Origin: Aureimonas phyllosphaerae
GTDB lineage: Bacteria; Pseudomonadota; Alphaproteobacteria; Rhizobiales; Rhizobiaceae
Assembly (NCBI RefSeq): GCF_900113065.1
Contig: NZ_FOOA01000005.1
Location: 124,001-188,000 of the forward strand
Direction: 5' to 3'
Length of the DNA stretch: 64,000 nt
Positions 36,691-44,312 of this stretch are shown here, piece after piece; position 1 is the first letter of the stretch; every line of letters starts with the position of its first letter. The translations under genes were made by a program, and so were the position numbers. The notes below the pieces were generated by a model. That model ran no database searches. It was not told the origin of the DNA and saw only the letters and a list, made by a program, of their open reading frames with translations.

Positions 36691-37887
36691 ATGACGGCAC
36701 TCGACCTCGGAACCGTCCTGGTTCTGCACAAGACCTCGCTGCTGGCCGGAGCCGGCGGGCTGCTCCTGCCGTGGCTCGGCGGCGGGCGCCCGCGCGGCGT
36801 CGGCACCCTCGCAGTCGGCTATCTCCTTCTCGCGCTCGGCGCCTTTCTCGCCGGGCTCGGCGAGTTCGGCGCGATCAGCGCCGAGACGTGGCGCAGCAGC
36901 AGCCTCGCCCTCGCGGTCTTCGCCTACACGCTGATCTACTGCGGCATCCGCCGGCTCGACCGCCCCGCCGGGCGCGCTCTCTGGCTCCTCGCGGCGTCTC
37001 CGGTGGTTCTCGTCGTCGGCCTGCTGACCCCCGTCTTCGACGACAACACGCTGCGCGCCTCCGCCTTCCACGCGGTGGCGGCGCTTGCCGGACTGGCATC
37101 GGCCATTTCGCTGATCCGGGCCGGCCGGCGCGAGCGGCTCGCCTCGCGCGCGCCGCTCGCCTTTGCGCTCGGCGCCTGCGGGCTGGTCTACGGCATCCAG
37201 TTCCCGTTGATCGCACTCGGCTTCAGTTCGCCCGGCTCGATCGCGATCGGGTTCGCCGTCACGATGATGCTGAACTTCTCGATCGCCGCGCTCGTCGTGT
37301 CCTTCGTGCGCGAGCGCGGCGAGGAAACCGAGCGCCGGCGTTCGGTAACGGACGCGCTCACCGGCGTTCTCAACCGCCACGGATTTCGCGATGCGGTGCC
37401 CGAGTTCGTGCCCGAGGGCGCGGCGATGCTCCTTCTCGATCTCGACCACTTCAAGTCGATCAACGACCGCTTCGGCCATGCCGGGGGCGATGTCGTGCTG
37501 ACGCGCCTGTCGCGCATCGTGGAAGCGTGCCTTGAGCCCGGCGAAATCCTCGCGCGGCTCGGCGGCGAGGAGTTCGTCGTGTTCCTCCCCCATGGCGGTA
37601 GCCGAGCGGGGGACCTCGCCGAGACGGTGCGCATACGGTTGGCCGATGCCGTGATCGACTGGCGCGGCGAGCGTATCGCGGTCAGCACCAGCGTCGGCGT
37701 GGCGCATGCCTCGCCGCGAAGGAGCGAAGGTCGAGAGGCGCTTCTCGCCTGTGCCGATGCCGCGCTCTACCGCGCCAAGCGGCTCGGCCGGAACCGGGTG
37801 GAGATCGACGGCGCCGCGCTGTCGGACGATGCGGAGCGACCATCCGCTTCCTGGCAGGGCGTCACACCGCACTTCGCGCCGGGCTGA
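36691..37887 (+). CDS. Membrane-bound diguanylate cyclase (GGDEF)
   Basis: 398 residues. The first about 210 residues contain around six hydrophobic helices without a recognised sensor family. The GGDEF domain follows: DALTGVLNRHGFRDAV, LLDLDHFKSINDRFGHAGGD and the active site GGEEF in ARLGGEEFVVF. The position of the inhibitory I-site RxxD reads EPGE, so product inhibition is probably absent. It would make cyclic-di-GMP from GTP. The 3' end overlaps the convergent ABC ATPase gene by 26 bases. Confidence 0.93.
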   Translation: MTALDLGTVLVLHKTSLLAGAGGLLLPWLGGGRPRGVGTLAVGYLLLALGAFLAGLGEFGAISAETWRSSSLALAVFAYTLIYCGIRRLDRPAGRALWLLAASPVVLVVGLLTPVFDDNTLRASAFHAVAALAGLASAISLIRAGRRERLASRAPLAFALGACGLVYGIQFPLIALGFSSPGSIAIGFAVTMMLNFSIAALVVSFVRERGEETERRRSVTDALTGVLNRHGFRDAVPEFVPEGAAMLLLDLDHFKSINDRFGHAGGDVVLTRLSRIVEACLEPGEILARLGGEEFVVFLPHGGSRAGDLAETVRIRLADAVIDWRGERIAVSTSVGVAHASPRRSEGREALLACADAALYRAKRLGRNRVEIDGAALSDDAERPSASWQGVTPHFAPG

Positions 37888-38689
37888 GCGACCGCGGCGT
37901 CTGCCCGTCGTCGCGTCGAACGGTTCCGTGCGGCAGGAAATGGATGTGTGGGCGGGCGTGATGCGGCGAGGTCTCGACGCGCGCCTCGACCGCGAAGACC
38001 TCGCGCAGAAGACTTTCCGTCAGCACCTCGTCCGGCGTGCCGTCGGCGACCACACGACCGCGATCGAGGATCAGCAGCCGGTCGCAGAACATCGCCGCAT
38101 GGTTGAGGTCGTGCAACGAGACGATGCAGGTCATCGACAGGCTGGAGACGAGCTGCAGCAGGCCGATCTGGTGCTGGATGTCGAGGTGGTTCGTCGGCTC
38201 GTCGAGGAGAAGCTCGGTCGGCGTCTGGGCGAGGGCGCGCGCGATGTGGGTGCGCTGGCGCTCGCCGCCGGACAGGGCATGCCAGCGCTCAAGGCGCTTC
38301 GAGGTGAGGCCCGTTCGCCGCAGCGCCTCGTCCACCGCCGCTTCGTCTGCGCCGGTCCAGCCCGAGAAGGGCGAGCGGTGCGGGAAGCGGCCGAGCCGCA
38401 CGACGTCGATCACCTTGAGGTCGGCGCTGGTGGCCGCATGCTGCTCGACGAAGGCGACGCGCCTGGCGAGCGAGCGCCGTCCGAGCCGCGCGATGTCGGC
38501 GCCGTCGAGCCGGACGGTGCCCTGGTGCGGGCGCCGAAGGCCTGCGAGAAGGCGCAGAAGGGATGTCTTGCCTGAACCGTTGGGTCCGAGCAGTCCCAGC
38601 ACCTTGCCGGGCTCGGCCGCCAGGGAGACGCCGTCCACGACGGTCCGCCCGCCGATCCGCCAGGTGAGATGGTCGGCGACGATGCTCAT
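37862..38689 (-). CDS. FecE/BtuD-type ABC transporter ATP-binding protein
   Basis: 275 residues. Walker A GPNGSGKTSLLRLLAG, signature LSGGERQRTHIARALAQ, Walker B ELLLDEPTNHLD and the H-loop His in VSLHDLNHAA are all present. It energises import of an iron-siderophore, haem or cobalamin-type ligand. Its ATG overlaps the permease stop (ATGA). The C-terminal tail beyond residue 250 is unusually long and overlaps the diguanylate cyclase gene. Confidence 0.93.
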   Translation of the reverse strand: MSIVADHLTWRIGGRTVVDGVSLAAEPGKVLGLLGPNGSGKTSLLRLLAGLRRPHQGTVRLDGADIARLGRRSLARRVAFVEQHAATSADLKVIDVVRLGRFPHRSPFSGWTGADEAAVDEALRRTGLTSKRLERWHALSGGERQRTHIARALAQTPTELLLDEPTNHLDIQHQIGLLQLVSSLSMTCIVSLHDLNHAAMFCDRLLILDRGRVVADGTPDEVLTESLLREVFAVEARVETSPHHARPHIHFLPHGTVRRDDGQTPRSLSPARSAV

Positions 38690-39726
38690 GCGGGCCGTTG
38701 CAGGCGATAGAGGATGACCGAGAAGAAGGGTACGCCGACCAGCGCTGTGACGACACCGATCGGCAGGACCTGCTGCGGGATCAGGACGCGCGAGGCGATG
38801 TCGGCGAGCACCATGAAGACCGCGCCGATCAGCGCGCAGGCCGGCAGCAGACGGACATGCAGCGGCCCGACGAGGAAGCGGGCGACATGGGGGACGACGA
38901 GCCCGACGAACCCGATCGAGCCGACCATGCTGACGATCGTCGCGGTCATCACTGCGATCAGCGAGAAGAGGACGAGGCGCGTGCGCTCGACATGCACGCC
39001 CATCGCGGCGGCCGCCTCGTCGCCGAAGGCGAAGGCGTCGAGGACACGCGAGTGCAGGAGGCAGGCGACGAGGCCCGCGCCGACCACGACCGACACCAGC
39101 GCGAATTCGGGCCAGCGCACGCCCCCGAAGCTTCCGAGCAGCCAGAACATCACGTCGCGCGCCTGCTGCGCGTTGCCGGATGTGGTGACGACGTAGGACG
39201 TCGCCGCGTTGAAGAGCTGCGAGGCGGCGACGCCCGCGAGGATCGTCCGATCCGCCCCGCCGCGCGTGCCGCCGGACAGGAGGGCCACGAAGAGGAAGGC
39301 GGCGAAGGCGCCGAGAAAGGCGCCCGCCGACAGGGACACGGCGCCCGATCCGAGGCCGAGGATCACCACCGCAACGGCCCCGGTCGAGGCGCCGGCCGAG
39401 ATGCCGAGGACGTAGGGCTCGGCCAGAGGGTTGCGCAAAAGCGCCTGCATGATGGCGCCCGACAGGGCGAGGCCCGCGCCGCAGAAGGCGGCGACCAGCG
39501 CGCGGCTGAGGCGATAGTCCCAGATCACCGTCTCGTGGATGCGGCTGATCTCGACCGCGGTCCAGCCGAGGCGGTTCGTCAGCGCCGCAAGCGTCGTCGT
39601 CAGGGGAATGGGAAGATCGCCGATCCCGACGCTGACGCCCACCGCCAGTGCGATCACGGCGAGCGCGGCAAGGACGAGCGTGGCGGGCAGGGCGCCGCGG
39701 CCAAGCGCGCCGGACAGGACCGTCAC
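38686..39726 (-). CDS. FecCD/BtuC-family ABC transporter permease
   Basis: 346 residues from GTG 39726, which overlaps the stop of the binding-protein gene (GTGA). About ten hydrophobic helices with FecCD motifs: DYRLSRALVAAFCGAGLALSGAIMQ, RNPLAEPYVLGISAGAS and GFVGLVVPHVARFLVG. It forms the membrane channel of a metal-chelate importer. The longer frame upstream is a shadow of the binding-protein gene. Confidence 0.93.
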   Translation of the reverse strand: MTVLSGALGRGALPATLVLAALAVIALAVGVSVGIGDLPIPLTTTLAALTNRLGWTAVEISRIHETVIWDYRLSRALVAAFCGAGLALSGAIMQALLRNPLAEPYVLGISAGASTGAVAVVILGLGSGAVSLSAGAFLGAFAAFLFVALLSGGTRGGADRTILAGVAASQLFNAATSYVVTTSGNAQQARDVMFWLLGSFGGVRWPEFALVSVVVGAGLVACLLHSRVLDAFAFGDEAAAAMGVHVERTRLVLFSLIAVMTATIVSMVGSIGFVGLVVPHVARFLVGPLHVRLLPACALIGAVFMVLADIASRVLIPQQVLPIGVVTALVGVPFFSVILYRLQRPA

Positions 39727-40751
39727 TTGCGCAGACCGAGGGCCTTCAGCTGCTCGGCCACCTGTTCCGCCCCGTAGATCGTGCGGATCGTCGGGTTCAT
39801 CGCCTGTCCGTCCATCACGACGATCGCCTTGTTGCGGACCGCCTTCATCTGGCTGGTCGCGGGATCGGAGTTGAGGAACGCGATCTTGGCCTCCGGCTTG
39901 TCGAGTTCCCAGCGGTTGCGGTCGAGGCCGGCGACGACGATCACGTCGGGATCGGCGGCGATGATGCTCTCCCAGCCGAGCGTCGGCCATTCCGCTTCGG
40001 TCTGGATGGCGTTGGTGCCGCCGAGGAGATCGGCGATGAAGCCGGACGCGCCGTTGCGGCCGCCGAGATAGGCGTCGGCGGTCGGCGACGGGCTGGAGAA
40101 CCAGAACACGTAAGTGAGCTTGCGCCCGTCCTCGGCGGGCGCGGACGCCCGGAGGGCCGCCTCGCGCGCCTTGAAGTCGGCGATGAGGGCTGCGCCGCGG
40201 TCCTGCACGTCGAAGATCTGCGCAAGTTCCTCGATCTCCTCGTAGAGGAGGTCCATGTTCCAGAGGTTCGCGCGGGCACCGTAGGCGTCGGTGCCCTCCT
40301 TGCGCTCGAGGCAGGTCGAGGGCGAGAGGTAGGAGGGGACGCCGACCTTTTCGAAGTCCTCGCGCTTGGCGACCTTGCTGTCCGGCCCGAGCAGCGTCGG
40401 CAGGGCGGCGGCGACGAAATCGGGATTCTCGGCAAGGATCGATTCGAAGGTCGGGAACTCGACCGTGAGGAGCTTCACCTTGGCATTGGCGTCGGCGAGC
40501 TGCGGCAGGACCTTGCTCGGCCAAAAGGCGGTGCCGGCCATGCGGTCCCCGAGGCCGAGAAGGAGCATGATCTCCGCGCTGTTCTGGCCGAGGCCGATCG
40601 CCCGCTGCGGCGCCTTCTCGACCGTGACGGCCTCGCCGCAGTTCTCGATCGTCAGCGGGTACTGCGTCGGCTCCGCATGCGCGCTTCCGTTCGTCAGTCC
40701 GAGGCCCACAAGCAGGAACGAGGCGGCAAGGAACTGTTTCGGGAGAGCCAC
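39723..40751 (-). CDS. Periplasmic metal-chelate binding protein, FecB/BtuF family
   Basis: 342 residues, GTG start. Signal peptide (QFLAASFLLVGLGLTNGSAHA, roughly residues 6-26), then the pattern ENCGEAVTVEKAPQRAIGLGQ and SAEIMLLLGLGDRMAGTAFW typical of the FecB/BtuF fold, with WESIIAADPDVIVV in the second lobe. The protein is often annotated as an iron-siderophore or F420-0 binding protein. The actual ligand is unknown. First gene of the operon; no cobalamin riboswitch or clear Fur box was seen in the 122 bases upstream. Confidence 0.85.
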   Translation of the reverse strand: MALPKQFLAASFLLVGLGLTNGSAHAEPTQYPLTIENCGEAVTVEKAPQRAIGLGQNSAEIMLLLGLGDRMAGTAFWPSKVLPQLADANAKVKLLTVEFPTFESILAENPDFVAAALPTLLGPDSKVAKREDFEKVGVPSYLSPSTCLERKEGTDAYGARANLWNMDLLYEEIEELAQIFDVQDRGAALIADFKAREAALRASAPAEDGRKLTYVFWFSSPSPTADAYLGGRNGASGFIADLLGGTNAIQTEAEWPTLGWESIIAADPDVIVVAGLDRNRWELDKPEAKIAFLNSDPATSQMKAVRNKAIVVMDGQAMNPTIRTIYGAEQVAEQLKALGLRK

Positions 40752-40873
40752 GGGAGGTCGTCCTATATGGGGATCAGGTTGATGCCCGGCTGAGTACTCT
40801 TCGCCACTCGTCGAAACAAGACGTCACGTGTCAGCTTTTACTGCGCGCACCCCGTTGTTCTCTTCGAACGATT

Positions 40874-42199
40874 CTAAACTCCATCGCGGATGCGCGAGAA
40901 GTAGTCGTCGCCGCCGACCTGTCCGCCCTTCAGCGCGATCTCCAGACCGTCGAAGGCGGGATCGTCGCTATGCGCGAGCGCCACCGGCGAGCCCGGCGTG
41001 TCGGGCAGCGGCAGGCGGGTCGTGAGTGCGTGAACGCCGAGCTGGCGCAGGGCATGGCTCGAGGTGTCGCCGCCTGCGATCACCGCGCGGCGCAGGCCCA
41101 GCCTGCGCACGAGACCCGCCTGCAGGCGTCCAAGGCCACGCCCGATCGCATGACGCGCGCCCTCCGTGCCCGACAGTTCCGGCCCTAGGTCGCTGTCCGG
41201 CCCCATCGCGGTGTGGACGATCACCGAGCGGCCGGCGCTGAAGGCATCCGCGGCGCGCGCCTCCACCTTTTCGATCGCCGACGTATCGCCGGATACGAAG
41301 GCACGCGGATCGAAGGCGATCGGCTCGAAGCCATTGTCGCCCGCATGCCGGATCTGGCGCTCGGTGGTCGGGGAGCAACTGCCGGAGACGACCGCGATGC
41401 GATCGGCCGGCGGCAGGGGCGCGAAGGCGGCTGGTTCGGCAAGGCGGCCGGTCGTCATCCAGTGGGCGGCCAAAGCATATTCGACGCCCGACGAGCCGAT
41501 CGCGAAGCGGCAGCCGGCCTCCGCCAGCCGCTCCAGCTGGCGGCCCGCTGCAGCCTGCGTCGCGGCGTCGAGGACATCGATGAGGACGAGGCCCGGATCG
41601 TCGCGGAGGATCGCGTCGATCCTGATATCGGCGTCGCCCGCCAGAAGCGCCACGGCATCGAGGAGGGCGACGGGAAGCAGCGTCTGCTCCGCCAGATGCC
41701 GGCGAAGGTCGGCCTCCCGCATCGGCGTCACCGGGTGCCGGCTCATCACGGGATGGCGGTCGATGCGGAACGTCTCGCCCCGGTAGGCGGCGAAGAGGTT
41801 TCCGAATGCGGTCCAGCGCTTCAACTGCGGCGCGCCGACAACGAGGGGCACCGGCCGACCGCCGAAGACGGCACGCCCTATCTCGGCGGCTCGACCGATC
41901 GAGCCGATGGCGGGGCTGGAATCGAAGGTCGAGCAGATCTTGTAGTGGGTGATCGCGGCGCCGCGCGCCTTGAGCCACTCGAAGACGCCCGGCAGGTTCG
42001 CGTCCATCCAGTCCGGCGTCTCGCTGCGGCTGGTGCCGGCGACGCCGATGGCTCTCGCGTCGGGAAAGCGGGCGAGCTGCGCATCGGTCGGCAGGTCGGT
42101 GAAGAGCACGGTCTCGATCCCGCGCATCGCCAGCGATTCCATCACGTCGGTCGATCCGGTGAGGTCGTCGCCGTAGAAGGCGATCAGCGGCGTCGTCAT
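40874..42199 (-). CDS. oiaK: 3-oxo-isoapionate kinase-like protein (four-carbon acid sugar kinase family)
   Basis: 441 residues from ATG 42199. The N-terminal domain opens with the family motif FYGDDLTGSTDVMESL and has YKICSTFDSSPAIGSIG; the C-terminal nucleotide-binding domain includes SGSCSPTTERQI and the phosphate-binding AGGDTSSHALRQLG. This is the DUF1537 kinase fold. In D-apionate catabolism OiaK phosphorylates 3-oxo-isoapionate before cleavage by the RuBisCO-like enzyme, and here it starts 4 bases after that enzyme's stop. The symbol rests on context plus family, not on residue-level proof. Confidence 0.85.
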   Translation of the reverse strand: MTTPLIAFYGDDLTGSTDVMESLAMRGIETVLFTDLPTDAQLARFPDARAIGVAGTSRSETPDWMDANLPGVFEWLKARGAAITHYKICSTFDSSPAIGSIGRAAEIGRAVFGGRPVPLVVGAPQLKRWTAFGNLFAAYRGETFRIDRHPVMSRHPVTPMREADLRRHLAEQTLLPVALLDAVALLAGDADIRIDAILRDDPGLVLIDVLDAATQAAAGRQLERLAEAGCRFAIGSSGVEYALAAHWMTTGRLAEPAAFAPLPPADRIAVVSGSCSPTTERQIRHAGDNGFEPIAFDPRAFVSGDTSAIEKVEARAADAFSAGRSVIVHTAMGPDSDLGPELSGTEGARHAIGRGLGRLQAGLVRRLGLRRAVIAGGDTSSHALRQLGVHALTTRLPLPDTPGSPVALAHSDDPAFDGLEIALKGGQVGGDDYFSRIRDGV

Positions 42200-42203
42200 C
42201 GCG

Positions 42204-43481
42204 TCAGGCTCCCTTGGCGTCCGGCCCGCCGAAGGCCCGGATCGAGGCGGCGAGTTCCGGATGGTCGGCGGCGTAGGCGTCGAGATCGACGCCCGCGACC
42301 GTCGCCTCCCAGGCCTGGCGCACGGCGCGGACGCCGGCTGCCGGCCCCATCGGATGGCTGACGACACCGCCGCCGCAGAGGTAGAGAAGGTCGGTCGAGC
42401 CGACCGCGGCGTAGGTCGCCGGTGCCTGTCCGCCCCACTGGCCGGAGCCGACGACCGGCAGCGGTCGGTCGTCGTCGCGAAACAGCGGACGGCGAAGGGC
42501 ATGATAGGAGTGCAGGAACGAGGCGTCCGGCTCCCAGTATTTCGCCGCGATCCCGTTGATCTGGAACTGGTCGACGCCGAGAAGCCGCCAGAACGTCTGG
42601 TAGACGCGAAAGTCCAGCCCGAGCGAAGGGTGGCGCGTGAGAATGTCCCAGCCGTTGCGGTGCGCGTGCAGCACCAGCCCCGAGCGGCGGCGTAGGAAGG
42701 CCATGGCGCCCATGCCGATCGAGTTGATGTTGACGACCGCCGCGTTGCCGCCCGCCGCGAGCACGAGGTCGTGGTTGCGCATCATCTCGTCGGGGTCGGT
42801 GGCGGTGATCCCGAACGCGACCATGACCTTCTTGCCGGTCCGCTGCTCGTGGTCGAGCACCACCGGCATGATCGCCTTCACGCGCTCGGCAAGCGGCGAA
42901 TAGGCCGGGCTCATGAGCTTCTCGTCGTCCTTGATGAAGTCGACGTCCGCCTCCACGAGTTCCCGGACCATGGCGGCGCTTTCCGGCGGGCGCAGCCCGA
43001 GCGCCGGCTTTACGATCGTGCCGATGATCGGCCGGCCTGAGACGCCGGTCAGCCGCTTCGAACCCTCGATGCCGAACCGCGGCCCCGGCCAGGCCTTGCC
43101 GAAGGCCGGCGGCAGGCGGATGTCCGTCACGCGGATGCCGCTGAAGCCCTTGATCGAGTAGACGCCGCCGATCGCGATCGTCATCAGCGCGGCGAGATCG
43201 GTGCCGATCGCCTCCATTGGAAAGGCAATGTCGGCCTCGCCGCAGCGGAACGAGCGGGGCGCGGCGAGATCGTCGTGGGAGCGGCCGAAGGCGGGCTCCT
43301 CGACCGGATCGAGCGAGCGCACCGCGAGGACGCGGGCGGCGACGCGGGCCTTCAGTTCCGGCGTCTCGCCGGGCAGCGGCACGAACGTGCCGGTGGACTG
43401 GTCGCTCGCGATCTTGTCCGCCAGCTTCTCGACGCTGCCGGGCGTCTCGATCCGGTAGGTCAGGACGATGTCGTCGCTCAT
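42204..43481 (-). CDS. RuBisCO-like protein acting on 3-oxo-isoapionate 4-phosphate (OiaX or OiaT type)
   Basis: 425 residues with the RuBisCO large-subunit fold. Lys158 (TIVKPALGL), the carbamylated lysine Lys184 with Asp186 and Glu187 (DFIKDDE), His272 (VLHAHRNG), a loop-6-like lysine Lys314 (IAAKYWE) and the phosphate-binding Gly loops (GSGQWGG, CGGGVVSHPMG) are seen. The residue equivalent to His327 appears to be Gln307, so it should not fix CO2 like true RuBisCO. Known apionate-pathway members either decarboxylate the substrate (OiaX) or split it by transcarboxylation/hydrolysis (OiaT); sequence alone does not let me choose, so no symbol is given. Operon with the oiaK-like gene; divergent from the GntR gene. 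Confidence 0.9.
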   Translation of the reverse strand: MSDDIVLTYRIETPGSVEKLADKIASDQSTGTFVPLPGETPELKARVAARVLAVRSLDPVEEPAFGRSHDDLAAPRSFRCGEADIAFPMEAIGTDLAALMTIAIGGVYSIKGFSGIRVTDIRLPPAFGKAWPGPRFGIEGSKRLTGVSGRPIIGTIVKPALGLRPPESAAMVRELVEADVDFIKDDEKLMSPAYSPLAERVKAIMPVVLDHEQRTGKKVMVAFGITATDPDEMMRNHDLVLAAGGNAAVVNINSIGMGAMAFLRRRSGLVLHAHRNGWDILTRHPSLGLDFRVYQTFWRLLGVDQFQINGIAAKYWEPDASFLHSYHALRRPLFRDDDRPLPVVGSGQWGGQAPATYAAVGSTDLLYLCGGGVVSHPMGPAAGVRAVRQAWEATVAGVDLDAYAADHPELAASIRAFGGPDAKGA

Positions 43482-43530
43482 GGGCAGAAAAGCCTGTTCG
43501 GAAAGGAAACCACGCGACGGCTCGCGAGAT

Positions 43531-43551
43531 CTGGTATCATCGGCATACCAG
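43531..43551. promoter_or_regulatory. Palindromic operator between the RuBisCO-like gene and the GntR regulator
   Basis: CTGGTAT (43531-43537) and ATACCAG (43545-43551) form a perfect 7-bp inverted repeat with a 7-base spacer. It lies 50 bases before the RuBisCO-like start and 48 bases before the GntR start. FadR-type GntR regulators commonly bind TGGTAT/ATACCA palindromes, so this is the likely operator for both directions. Confidence 0.65.
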
Positions 43552-43598
43552 TTTTGCGCGGCCGCTTCGGGCGGACGGATGTGTGGGGAGCGTCAGCC

Positions 43599-44312
43599 AT
43601 GGTCCAGCCGAGCGAGCCGATCGTCCGCCGCAAGCTGTCCGACGAGGTCTACGAGCGCCTCAAGTCGATGATCACCACGGGCGAGCTGAAGACCGGCGAC
43701 CAGATGCCGTCCGAGCGCGAACTGATGGAGCGCTTCGGCGTCGGCCGGCCGGCGATCCGCGAGGCGATGCAGGCGCTGAACGGGCTGGGGCTCGTCGCCA
43801 TCTCGCACGGCGAACGGGCCAAGGTCCTCAGCCTTACCCCGCGCTCCCTGTTCGGGCAGGTCGACCGCGCGGCCGAGATCATGCTGACCACCTCGCCCGG
43901 CGCGCTCGACCATCTGAAGGAGGCGCGGATCTTCTTCGAGCGCGGCATCGTCCGGCAGGCGGCGGAGCGGGCAGGCGATGCCGACGTCGAGGCGCTGGGC
44001 GCGCTTCTTGCCGAGCAGCGCGGCGCGCTCGGCGATCCCGAGCGCTTCATCCGCACCGACATGCGCTTCCACGCGCGCATCGCCGCGATCCCCGGCAACC
44101 CGATCTTCGAAGCGGTGGCCGAATCCATGCTGGGCTGGCTGCGCCAGTACCACAACGAGCTTCTGATCTGGAGCGGCAAGGAGAACGTGACCCTTCAGGA
44201 ACACGAGGAAATCCTTCAGGCGCTCGCCGCACGCGACCCAGATGCTGCGGAGGCCGCCATGGTGCGCCACCTCGAGCGCTCGCGCGACCTCTACCGCCAT
44301 CAGGGCGCCTGA
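43599..44312 (+). CDS. FadR-subfamily GntR transcriptional regulator of the apiose cluster
   Basis: 237 residues from ATG 43599. N-terminal winged helix (about 10-75: KLSDEVYERLKSMITTG, SERELMERFGVGRPAIREAMQALNGLGL) and a C-terminal FCD ligand-binding helical domain (DMRFHARIAAIPGNPIFEA, LQEHEEILQALAARDPDAAEAAM) with the His and Asp residues that bind a metal. It lies between the two catabolic operons, divergent from one and convergent with the other (13-base overlap with the ApnL-like gene). The ligand is probably an apiose-pathway intermediate. Confidence 0.92.
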   Translation: MVQPSEPIVRRKLSDEVYERLKSMITTGELKTGDQMPSERELMERFGVGRPAIREAMQALNGLGLVAISHGERAKVLSLTPRSLFGQVDRAAEIMLTTSPGALDHLKEARIFFERGIVRQAAERAGDADVEALGALLAEQRGALGDPERFIRTDMRFHARIAAIPGNPIFEAVAESMLGWLRQYHNELLIWSGKENVTLQEHEEILQALAARDPDAAEAAMVRHLERSRDLYRHQGA

